Shown here in pieces: positions 24,802-32,327 of a DNA stretch of 47,223 bases; the stretch's first letter is position 1, and each line of letters starts with the position of its first letter. The notes beneath the pieces were generated by a model that made no database searches, had not been told where the DNA came from, and worked only from the letters and a program-made list of their open reading frames with translations. The DNA is from Erysipelotrichaceae bacterium. Its GTDB lineage: Bacteria; Bacillota_I; Bacilli_A; RFN20; CAG-449. The DNA lies in the NCBI GenBank assembly GCA_015059095.1, contig SVBA01000015.1, positions 1 to 47,223 on the forward strand, written 5' to 3'. A program made the position numbers and the translations under genes.

Positions 24802-27297
24802 ATGGAAAGAGGAAATTATTTTAGAGATTTTATAAAAACATTTAACTTATTAAAAATCATTGCTATGTCATCTGCTTCTTTTATAATTATAGTTCTTTTA
24901 GACACATTCATTTTTAATGTTGAGATGCAAATTTGGAAAAAGATTGTTCTATATTTGATAAGTATTCTCTTGATAGTTTTTTGCTTGACAAATGTGAGAA
25001 AACTAAAGTTATTATTTGCTAAATATGTTACACAACTCGATTTTATATTATGGTATTTACTCTTTTTTAATGTTTATTTTTTATTAGGATATTTTAATGA
25101 ACAAAATAAAGTGTTAGATATTTTTAATGTTAATATTTGGTGGTATTTGGCTCCTTTTTTTATAATATTTTTCTCTATTTTATTTAGAATAGTATTTGTG
25201 TACTGTATAAAAATTAATAATAAAAAAAACGTATATACTTTATATGAATTTCTGACATTAAATGATATAAGTAAAGATTTTACATTATGTGACACCCCAA
25301 CAGAAAAAGATTTATTTGGTAGATATTCTATTATTGATGAAATTTCTTATTACATTAATGATTTAAAAATAGATAAACCTTATACCTTATCAGTAACAGG
25401 GCAGTGGGGAGAGGGTAAGACCACATTATTAAAAATGATAAAAAATATTGTTAATAAGAATGTTATTTGGATAGATGAATTCGACCCATGGTTATATAAA
25501 GATGAAAAGTCTATGTTTTATGGCTTGTTATCAATAATCACTAAGAATCTTAATATTGATTCGGGAGCAACCATCACTTTAATTAATAAATTTATTTCCA
25601 ATTATATATCCGATTTAAAATACAAAATTCCGTTAAATATGCTAAATTTCTCTTTGTCAGATGAAAGCGTGATTGAAATAATTAACAAGAAATTAAAAAA
25701 TGAAAATAAGAAAATTGTATTGATAATGGATAATATTGATAGAGCAAATGATCAAAATATTATATTAATTTATAAACTTATTTCATCAATATTGAAAATT
25801 AATAATATTATTTATGTGTTATCCTATGATCAAAATATTATTGATAAGGTTCTAGAAAGAAATCATTTTGATAAAAAATTCTTAGACAAAATAATTCAAA
25901 AAAAAATAGATGTTCCTAAAATAGATGCAAAGAAATTAAATGAAACATTTTTAGCATTATTAGAAAAAACAGAAACAGTTCTGAATATTAATCTAAGTGA
26001 GTTCAAAACAAACTTTATTGCTTCTAGAGTACATGTTTTTGGTAGTGTTCGTGATCTAGTTTTATTTACCAATAGTATATTATTTGTATTAAAGAAAGAT
26101 TATGGAATAAATTTAAGTGATTATATATTTTTTAGACTGATAAAACACTTTAATCCTTCTTTGTTTGAGGAAATATTAAATAATCCTTTTTATTTTTTAT
26201 CGTGTGATAAAGAAAAACATGATGGATATTTAGATTTTTATCATATTGGTGAGTTTGAAAGAATTAAGGAATATCAAAGAAATCTTTTTGATGCAGCAGA
26301 AAATAAAAAATATTTAAAAATAATAAGACTAATGTTTCCTGCGGTTGATGATATATTTGCTGGATACTCATCATTTGGCAATTATAGTAAAGAATTAAAC
26401 AATAGAAGGTCGATAGCGTCAGGTAGATATTTTAATTTGTATTATTTAGCTAATTACAATGAAAATCAACTTTTTCAAGCAAGTAAAAAAGTTGAAGCAT
26501 TAATAGATGAAATTAATAAAAAAGGAAATATTTATGAAAATTTAAACTCAATGTTTGATATATCAAATGTAGACCAAGTATCTATTTATATTATGTTTAA
26601 TAATTATTTTGAAAGAATTAATTCTGAAAATGTTGTTGAAATTTGCACGTTTTTAATTCGAAATAGTAACTATTTCAATAAAACTATATTTCCTCCTTCG
26701 GCAGATGATTATAATATATATTTTTTAGCAGAACAAATTGGAAAAATGAATTACATTGATTTTTGTGAATTGAAGCCATTCTTAAATCAATATAACAAAT
26801 TAAATATGAACAAAATGTTAATTTATTATTTAAATAAAAATTATAGTGATGAAAATAAAGTGGATAATAAAATTATAGATGATCTTGAAAAAATGCAACA
26901 AAATCTAATAAGTAAAATTATAGCGAACAATGTAGATATTTACTCAGAAAATAACTACGCAAGAAGAAATATATATGCATTAGATACTGGCGATAAAGAA
27001 AAAAATTTTTTACAAAATATTTTAACTAAAGAGAACATTATTTTATTTTTAAAAGATTTTATTGGTTGCATTAAAGGAAAAAACTATCAATATTATTTAC
27101 GAGTAATAGATTTGCTGAATTATATTGATTATGATAATATTCAATCGTTGAGAAATGAACTTGACGAGGGAATCTTAGAAGAAAGAGATAAATTTGTATT
27201 AAAAATATTTGATGCTACAGATTTCATTAACTTGAAAGAAGATAATTTTAATCGCAAAGATGTAGTTCCGTCAAATGATGAGATTGAGTTTTGGTAA
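24802..27297 (+). CDS. Membrane-anchored KAP-family P-loop NTPase
   Basis: 831 residues from ATG 24802 (GGAGG upstream; earlier in-frame codons lack one). Four hydrophobic segments at about 20-135 place the N-terminus in the membrane. Then come Walker A TGQWGEGKTTLL (about 198-209), the KAP hallmark VIWIDEFDPWLY (about 222-233) and Walker B IVLIMDNIDR (about 305-314). KAP NTPases are cytoplasmic-face, membrane-bound ATPases often found in phage defence or plasmid-linked loci. The 400-residue C-terminal half is helical and unrecognised and could be a sensor or effector. It is the third gene of the repeat-flanked cassette, 52 nt after the TOPRIM-like gene. Confidence 0.8.
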   Translation: MERGNYFRDFIKTFNLLKIIAMSSASFIIIVLLDTFIFNVEMQIWKKIVLYLISILLIVFCLTNVRKLKLLFAKYVTQLDFILWYLLFFNVYFLLGYFNEQNKVLDIFNVNIWWYLAPFFIIFFSILFRIVFVYCIKINNKKNVYTLYEFLTLNDISKDFTLCDTPTEKDLFGRYSIIDEISYYINDLKIDKPYTLSVTGQWGEGKTTLLKMIKNIVNKNVIWIDEFDPWLYKDEKSMFYGLLSIITKNLNIDSGATITLINKFISNYISDLKYKIPLNMLNFSLSDESVIEIINKKLKNENKKIVLIMDNIDRANDQNIILIYKLISSILKINNIIYVLSYDQNIIDKVLERNHFDKKFLDKIIQKKIDVPKIDAKKLNETFLALLEKTETVLNINLSEFKTNFIASRVHVFGSVRDLVLFTNSILFVLKKDYGINLSDYIFFRLIKHFNPSLFEEILNNPFYFLSCDKEKHDGYLDFYHIGEFERIKEYQRNLFDAAENKKYLKIIRLMFPAVDDIFAGYSSFGNYSKELNNRRSIASGRYFNLYYLANYNENQLFQASKKVEALIDEINKKGNIYENLNSMFDISNVDQVSIYIMFNNYFERINSENVVEICTFLIRNSNYFNKTIFPPSADDYNIYFLAEQIGKMNYIDFCELKPFLNQYNKLNMNKMLIYYLNKNYSDENKVDNKIIDDLEKMQQNLISKIIANNVDIYSENNYARRNIYALDTGDKEKNFLQNILTKENIILFLKDFIGCIKGKNYQYYLRVIDLLNYIDYDNIQSLRNELDEGILEERDKFVLKIFDATDFINLKEDNFNRKDVVPSNDEIEFW

Positions 27298-27497
27298 AAT
27301 AATGTGAATAATTTAGAAGATGGTGTGAACACCTGAATAATATAGAATTTAATCATTTACAATAATTCTATAAATTGAAGAAGAATCAATTAATTTAAAA
27401 AAACATAAAGCTTTACACGTTTCATTTGGTTTAATAATTAACACTTCCAAAAAAAAATATAATAAACAGTAGTAATTGTTAAAATAATATCGTACAA

Positions 27498-27560
27498 TAA
27501 TTATACAAACATGTGATCTATGTTAAAAGAAAAGGACTAGCTGGCGACTAGTCCTTTCCC
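27498..27560 (+). ncRNA. Putative antisense antitoxin RNA, locus A
   Basis: A plus-strand RNA would start just before the first AAACATGTGATCT, from a weak TTGTTA/TAATTA promoter (27476-27481, 27498-27503), and end at the hairpin 27531-27557, about 50 nt. It would carry a sequence complementary to the repeat at the end of the toxin mRNA. Inference from layout. Confidence 0.4.
27531..27557. terminator. Bidirectional terminator shared by toxin and antitoxin RNAs
   Basis: AAAGGACTAG (27531-27540) pairs with CTAGTCCTTT (27548-27557), 10 bp with a 7-nt loop; T-rich on the minus strand and moderately on the plus. Confidence 0.7.
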
Positions 27561-27593
27561 ATTTTATGGAAGCATCAAACATGTGATCTTAAT

Positions 27594-27662
27594 CTACTTC
27601 TTTTTAGTAGAATTAAAAGTAATTATAAATAATATAACTACCAGGATAACCAAGTATTCCAC
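27594..27662 (-). CDS. Tiny hydrophobic type I toxin-like peptide, locus A
   Basis: 22 residues from a GTG start with GGAGG six nt upstream: MEYLVILVVILFIITF then NSTKKK. One membrane-spanning helix with a basic tail is typical of type I membrane toxins (Fst, TxpA, Ldr types). The GTG lies in a 7-bp hairpin (ACCAAGT/ACTTGGT, 27649-27667), which would block translation. A 12-residue leader ends two nt before the ribosome site, so translation probably depends on the leader. The gene ends inside the 155-bp repeat, facing an antisense promoter. It lacks the P-x-x-x-G of classical Fst toxins. No biochemical claim is possible from sequence alone. Confidence 0.55.
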   Translation of the reverse strand: MEYLVILVVILFIITFNSTKKK

Positions 27663-27675
27663 TTGGTACCTCCTA

Positions 27676-27714
27676 TCACACGTCAATACTTGCCATATGA
27701 CGCATTTTGTACAT
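27676..27714 (-). CDS. 12-residue leader peptide, locus A
   Basis: MYKMRHMASIDV, with GGAGGG upstream, ends in GTG TGA two nt before the toxin ribosome site. It resembles the leader at 38311 (M-x-x-M-R, Ile near the end, Val last). Its start region AAACATGT is complementary to ACATGTTT in the 3' repeat of the same mRNA. Likely couples leader and toxin translation. Confidence 0.5.
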   Translation of the reverse strand: MYKMRHMASIDV

Positions 27715-27734
27715 GTTTGAACCCTCCTATAAAA

Positions 27735-27757
27735 TTGTCGATAGAAACTATCGACAA
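27735..27757 (-). other. 5' stem-loop of toxin mRNA, locus A
   Basis: TTGTCGATAG pairs perfectly with CTATCGACAA around a 3-nt loop, just upstream of the leader ribosome site. A 5' stabilising hairpin is common in type I toxin mRNAs; an operator is the alternative. Confidence 0.55.
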
Positions 27758-28008
27758 ATATATACTAACATATAATATATTAATAATCAATGAAAAACTA
27801 CCGATTAATCGGTCTTAATTTGGTTCCAAATATGGTGAAAAAATGTTTTAAAAAAGTCTTAATATTGTTCTAAACAAGTCTTATTTTATTCTCAATTATT
27901 TTGTATGGAAATCCATGATAATAGAACTTTTAAAGAGTGATATTTTCTGGTAATAATTAGTAAATATACATTTATTACATAATAAAGTTAAAATTAATAT
28001 TTTATTTG
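27758..28008. other. Gene-free AT-rich stretch
   Basis: No supported gene. It contains the expected minus-strand promoter region of toxin locus A and a small inverted repeat ACCGATTAATCGGT near 27808-27823. It separates the defence cassette from the surface locus. Confidence 0.4.
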
Positions 28009-28037
28009 TTGACAAATATGGTCGGGGAAGGTACAAT
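28009..28037 (+). promoter_or_regulatory. Promoter of the surface-assembly locus
   Basis: TTGACA (28009-28014), 17 bp, TACAAT (28032-28037). The 5' leader of about 125 nt includes a weak inverted repeat ACTAAT/ATTAGT. Confidence 0.75.
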
Positions 28038-28167
28038 GATTTTAAGATGAAACCGCTTTCTTTTTTTGTCGTCCACTAATTTCGATAAAAAATAATTATT
28101 TTTCTGTAAGAAAAAGGGTCATTAGTTTAACTTATAATTTTTAAAAATTCATATCGGAGGATAATTT

Positions 28168-29082
28168 ATGCCAAAAGTAAAAGAAGAAAAGAAAGTAATT
28201 GTAGAAACTACTACTTCTTTTAAACGTGCTAAAAAAAGATTGTCTCCAAATGAGTTAAAAGAGAAAAAAGAAAAAAGAATAACTAAGTTAACTAAAGAAG
28301 TTGAAGAGAATGCTAAAAAGAAAGAAATTAAACAAATGGATGCTAATAAAAAGAAAAGGGAAACTAAGAAAGTTCCTGATAAAGTTAAATTAGCACAAAA
28401 GACTCCATTTGGTTATTACTATAATGTTAGTAAAGATGCTTATGGAAATATTGTTTATTGTAATATCTATCAATTGATGAATGATAGAAAATTAGGTAGA
28501 ATCTATCAACCTCAATATTTCGAATTAGCAGAACAATCTTCTAGAATATTTGAGATTAATGATTTATTAATTAAGCATGCTTTAGGTATTTGTCTATTAT
28601 TACCAGATATTAAGTTTGTTGTTCAAGTATCTCCTAGATATTTAGAATCTAAAGAACTTACTAAACGTCTAGAATTATTATTAGAAGGTGCTCCTAGTAA
28701 TTTAGTCTTAAGCTTTAATGCTAGACCTTTAGTTATTACTGGTACTCCAGGTAAACGTAGATTAGAGAGTTTAGTTAAGAAGTATAACTTAACTTTAATG
28801 TTAGATCAATTAGAGACTGAAAGAACTTCATTATTATTTGAATTCCCAATTAAGTATGCTCGTGTTGATTTAAGATATTATCAAGATAAGGATGTATCTA
28901 AAACTACATTTATTAAGTTTATGAGTGATTATTGTAAGTCACAAAATATTACTTTATGTGCTAGATATGTTAATTCTAAAGAACAAAGAACTTGGGTATT
29001 CGCTAATGGTATTAAATATATTGAAGGGGATATCGTACAAAAGATTAAAAATACCGTATTAGGTGCGGTTGATGAAGAATAA
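28168..29082 (+). CDS. Degenerate EAL-domain protein with basic coiled-coil N-terminus
   Basis: 304 residues. Residues 1-75 are Lys/Glu-rich and probably coiled coil. Residues 80-300 follow the EAL fold in order: IYQPQYFELAEQSSRIFEIN matches the P-x-x-F-I-x-x-A-E block, FVVQVSPRYLES matches the N-x-S strand, LTLMLDQLETERTSLL matches DDFG-x-G-x-S-S-L, ARVDL matches K-x-D, and SKEQRTWVFANGIKYIEGDIVQ matches the E-x-x-Q and Q-G-Y end. The catalytic E of EAL, the ITE glutamate, the second D of DDFG, the K and the EGVE glutamate are all replaced, so phosphodiesterase activity is unlikely. EggAGG precedes the start. It is first in the surface operon; a scaffold or c-di-GMP-sensor role is inference. 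Confidence 0.65.
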   Translation: MPKVKEEKKVIVETTTSFKRAKKRLSPNELKEKKEKRITKLTKEVEENAKKKEIKQMDANKKKRETKKVPDKVKLAQKTPFGYYYNVSKDAYGNIVYCNIYQLMNDRKLGRIYQPQYFELAEQSSRIFEINDLLIKHALGICLLLPDIKFVVQVSPRYLESKELTKRLELLLEGAPSNLVLSFNARPLVITGTPGKRRLESLVKKYNLTLMLDQLETERTSLLFEFPIKYARVDLRYYQDKDVSKTTFIKFMSDYCKSQNITLCARYVNSKEQRTWVFANGIKYIEGDIVQKIKNTVLGAVDEE

Positions 29083-29128
29083 TCATTAATCGTTTATTAT
29101 ATATAGATTTGAAAGGATGGTGATTGAG

Positions 29129-30172
29129 ATGTATAACTCACAAGATAGAGTTGAAAGAAGAACTAAAGAGCGTAAGTTTACTAGAGTGTTATCTGTATTT
29201 GTTCTATTAGCAGCATTATTAGTCTCTGGTTATTATGTTTTTTCTACTACAATCACTGATGGAGCTTATAAAATCTATGTAGGTGGTAAGAAATATGAGG
29301 ATGGTAAAATTGAAATACCGGTAGGATCTGATTTAGTTGGTACTACATCTAAAAATGGTAGACCATTCTATGAAATGAATAATAAAGAAAATAAGAAGCC
29401 AATTGGTGGATCTAATGGAGGTTCAATCTTCCAAGAAGAAATAACTGATGAAAGAACAGAAATTGTTTATCAAAATGGTTTCAAATACATAATGTCATTG
29501 GCTTCCAATGATGAAAGATCAGTACAAACAAATCTATATGATAACGGACAGTCTGCTGAAGCTAATGGTGATGAATTCTTAGCAACTAAGTTCTACATCC
29601 AAAATAAAAGAAAACCAAATGAATTAACTGGTGATGATGGAACTATTGAATATGGTATTAGAATTGATGTTACTGCTAATTCTAAAAATGCATTATCTGC
29701 TGCTAGATTTGCTGTAATGAAAATCACAGATGAAGAAAAGATTTATAACATCGACGAAGCTAAATATGATAATTCTTGTTTCGAAATGTATGTAGTCGCT
29801 CAACCTAAAATGGAAGTCCAAGAAAATGGTGATACATTAATTTATACAGGTGATGAACCTAATTCTAATGAATATGTTTCAGCTATTGAAAGAGGAAAAT
29901 ATACTAACGAAGAAGATGTAGAATTATTTAAAAATCCTAATAAGGGTCATGAAGATGAAGATTGGGTATGTAATAACATGAGATTAAATCCTAAATCTAA
30001 TCAATGGTTCTATGATTCTTATGAACATGATGAAATATCTTATAAGATTAAATCTGAGGAAATTGTTCCTTATGTAGTATGTATATGGTATGAGGCTAGT
30101 GATCCTAACCATAACAATGATATATTAGGAGGATATATATCATTTATAGTCACCTACTATGAGGTGGAATAA
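29129..30172 (+). CDS. Membrane-anchored extracellular protein of the surface locus
   Basis: 347 residues from ATG 29129 (AGGATGG upstream). A basic cytoplasmic N-terminus (DRVERRTKERKFTR) precedes one hydrophobic helix (VLSVFVLLAALLVSGYYVFS, about 20-39), and the rest is a beta-rich, Asn/Asp/Glu-rich outside domain. The junction after the helix resembles SipW-type substrates but has no clear A-x-A site, so it may stay anchored. It sits between the EAL-like gene and the first TasA-like gene. A fibre anchor or minor subunit is a plausible role. No family recognised. Confidence 0.65.
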   Translation: MYNSQDRVERRTKERKFTRVLSVFVLLAALLVSGYYVFSTTITDGAYKIYVGGKKYEDGKIEIPVGSDLVGTTSKNGRPFYEMNNKENKKPIGGSNGGSIFQEEITDERTEIVYQNGFKYIMSLASNDERSVQTNLYDNGQSAEANGDEFLATKFYIQNKRKPNELTGDDGTIEYGIRIDVTANSKNALSAARFAVMKITDEEKIYNIDEAKYDNSCFEMYVVAQPKMEVQENGDTLIYTGDEPNSNEYVSAIERGKYTNEEDVELFKNPNKGHEDEDWVCNNMRLNPKSNQWFYDSYEHDEISYKIKSEEIVPYVVCIWYEASDPNHNNDILGGYISFIVTYYEVE

Positions 30173-30193
30173 ATCATAGTAAACTAACTTTGG

Positions 30194-30470
30194 TTTCAAT
30201 TAAGGATTGTATTAATTGAAAGAATAATAGTAATTTAAGTACAAATAGTTTGGAATAAAGAATTACTAAATTGATTGATGTTTGAATAAATCTTTGGTTA
30301 TACTTGGCAACTTGTCCTAAGTATTGAAGATTAATAAGTAATTTAATTATAGAGTGGTATCGATAGTTCATATATCTTATTAATCTAAGAGAAAGGGATA
30401 AGGTGTCGAGTATAGCTAAAGATTTAGTCCAACAGCCAATCGAGATAGTGATACACTGGTCATTATTATT
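30194..30470 (+). ncRNA. Putative structured leader RNA before the TasA-like gene
   Basis: This 384-nt gap has no supported gene but many pairings: TTTCAATTAA/TTAATTGAAA (30194-30203, 30212-30221), AGTAATT/AATTACT, nested AATCTT/AAGATT and ATACTT/AAGTAT, and AGTGGTATC closing with GATACACT around further hairpins. TATAAT-like boxes lie at 30484 and 30501. It could be a long 5' leader or an independent RNA. Confidence 0.35.
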
Positions 30471-30556
30471 TAAGTAAAGGAAATATAATCATTTTGAAAA
30501 TATAATAAAAATCTTTAAAAAGTAAAACAAAAAATAAGAAAAGGAGACAAAATTTT

Positions 30557-31270
30557 ATGAAAAAAAGATTATTAATTTCTTCTGTATTAATGTCTGCTGT
30601 TCTAGCATGTGCATTAGGTACAGGTACTTACGCTTGGTATTCTGCAAGTGCAGGTGGAGCAACTGTTCAAGCAACAGGCGCTGATGGTAAAGTTAGTGTA
30701 GCTGATCCTAACGTTACTACATCTAGTATGGGATATTCGATTGTAACAACTTTAGAAGAAGTTGATACTGTTGGTAAAACTTTAGTTTTATCTCATTATG
30801 GAAAATTAAATGGAACTGGTGAGGATAGATGGTATTCTGCATACACAGATGCTGCAGGACAAGATAAAGAGTATGTTTTAAATCAAAATCAAAAAAACGA
30901 AACATATTATAGACTTTATTCTGTAAAAATTACAGGTACATTAGATCAAAACGCAGATAGAAATGAATTTGAGGCAATTGTTGAAGGCACTTATAGCATC
31001 ACATTCGCTTCTGAAGCCGGAACTTATGAAGAAGGTGCATATGTAGCAAATTATGCGGCTAGTATGTTTACATTACCTAATAAGAACTCTATCGTTCCTG
31101 GGCAAACACCATCTAATACATTAGAATATGATGTAAAAGAACTTGCAACAACTGATGATGACGAAAAAATTATTGGTTATTTAGTTGTTTATTTAGATGG
31201 TGAAAATATTGACCCAGCAAAAGATTTAGAAGTTAAAGCTTATGTAACTGGTTCAGCAGATATTAACTAA
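30557..31270 (+). CDS. TasA/camelysin-like secreted subunit
   Basis: 237 residues. The signal peptide MKKRLLISSVLMSAVL ends in GTGTYAWYSAS, the pattern of SipW-processed TasA and camelysin proteins (small residues then Tyr/Phe-Ala-Trp/Tyr). The mature part is a beta-rich, acidic domain. TasA proteins polymerise into extracellular fibres. The next gene is an ER-type signal peptidase, the enzyme expected to cut this signal. AAGGAG precedes the start and a strong terminator follows directly, so this gene is probably expressed more than the genes after it, as expected for a major subunit. Confidence 0.8.
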   Translation: MKKRLLISSVLMSAVLACALGTGTYAWYSASAGGATVQATGADGKVSVADPNVTTSSMGYSIVTTLEEVDTVGKTLVLSHYGKLNGTGEDRWYSAYTDAAGQDKEYVLNQNQKNETYYRLYSVKITGTLDQNADRNEFEAIVEGTYSITFASEAGTYEEGAYVANYAASMFTLPNKNSIVPGQTPSNTLEYDVKELATTDDDEKIIGYLVVYLDGENIDPAKDLEVKAYVTGSADIN

Positions 31271-31288
31271 TAATTTGTTATTTTATCC

Positions 31289-31322
31289 CTACGCCGAATT
31301 TCTCGGCGTAGAGATTTCTTTC
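31289..31322 (+). terminator. Strong terminator inside the surface operon
   Basis: CTACGCCGA (31289-31297) pairs with TCGGCGTAG (31303-31311), a GC-rich 9-bp stem followed by a T-rich tract. Confidence 0.85.
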
Positions 31323-31388
31323 TTTTTCTAAAGTAATAAATTGCATTTATTATTTTAATAAGAGAAAGAATTACTCAGGAGGAATTTT

Positions 31389-32285
31389 ATGAGTGAAAAT
31401 AAAAAAGTAAAAAAGGAAAAAAGTGTAGTCCAAGTATGGATTGAAAATATAATTCAAGTAGTTATTGTAGTTGCTTGTTTAGTTTTTTCTATTATTGTTA
31501 TTGCTAATCCAGGTGGAGTAAAAGAAGATTATTCTAAGATTAATGTTAACTCAATGCCTGTATTATCTAATTCTATGTCTGGAACATTTGAAGAAGGGGA
31601 TTTAATCTTTGGTGAAAAATTAGAAGAAGGTGAAATCTTAGATATTGGTGAAGTTGCTATATTTGTTGTTAATGATCCTAAACAATCTGAATTCCAATTT
31701 ATTAATACTCATAGAGTTGTAGGTTATTATTATGAATATAGTGATGAAGGAAAGAATTATTCTGGATATAAAGATTTACTAAAAGTAGAAAGCGTTAAAG
31801 ATGAAGCATCAGCCGATGCTTATTCTCAAACTCTTGGATGGGAAAGCTTTAAGATTACTGGATATATTACTTCTGGTGATAATAAGGCTATCTATTATAA
31901 AGATGGAGTAATTGGAGGAGAGTTAATTAAAGAAAGTAACACTGACTTAATTGATGATTATAAACCTTCTCTAGCAGGTGTTATCGGTAAATGGAATGGT
32001 AAGAAATTAAATGGTGTTGGTGGAGTTATTACTTGGATGCAACAACCTACTAACTTCTTCTTTGTTATCATTGTTCCATTAATCTTATTATTTGGTTATA
32101 ATGTTTGGATTGTTATTTCTTATGTAATTGAAACTAAGACTGCTAAGGCTAGAAAGCTAGCACTTGAAGAAGCTAAAGCAGGTGGTATTTCTAAAGAAGA
32201 TGAAGAAGAAATTAAGAAAAAAGCTATTGAAGAATATTTAAAGAAAATGGAAGAAGAAAAAGCTTCTAAAGAAAATAAAGAATAG
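31389..32285 (+). CDS. ER-type (SipW-like) signal peptidase I, first copy
   Basis: 298 residues. One N-terminal membrane helix (about 18-38), then the catalytic Ser in PVLSNSMSG (Ser about 62), His in NTHRVV (about 108) in the position where bacterial type I enzymes have Lys, and Asp in TSGDN (about 164). This Ser-His-Asp set is that of ER-type signal peptidases such as B. subtilis SipW. A second membrane helix (about 218-240) and a charged coiled-coil tail ending cytoplasmically are unusual and may dock the ATPase encoded next. AGGAGG precedes the start. Substrates are inferred to be the TasA-like proteins of this locus. Confidence 0.85.
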   Translation: MSENKKVKKEKSVVQVWIENIIQVVIVVACLVFSIIVIANPGGVKEDYSKINVNSMPVLSNSMSGTFEEGDLIFGEKLEEGEILDIGEVAIFVVNDPKQSEFQFINTHRVVGYYYEYSDEGKNYSGYKDLLKVESVKDEASADAYSQTLGWESFKITGYITSGDNKAIYYKDGVIGGELIKESNTDLIDDYKPSLAGVIGKWNGKKLNGVGGVITWMQQPTNFFFVIIVPLILLFGYNVWIVISYVIETKTAKARKLALEEAKAGGISKEDEEEIKKKAIEEYLKKMEEEKASKENKE

Positions 32286-32327
32286 TGTTCTATTCTTAAA
32301 TGCATATAGGAAGGAGTGTGCATAGTT

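Larger units (their letters stand above)
27461..27616. repeat. 155-bp repeat, right copy (intact type I TA locus)
   Basis: Matches 22638-22792. Contains AAACATGTGATCT at 27507-27519 and 27577-27589, a perfect hairpin at 27531-27557 between them, and the 3' end of the minus-strand toxin gene. Unlike the left copy it continues into a complete toxin and leader peptide. Confidence 0.9.

Noticed and set aside
30174..30371. Minus-strand 65-codon frame in the gap before the TasA-like gene
   Set aside because: No ribosome site, low-complexity hydrophobic product, and it overlaps stems of a likely leader RNA.
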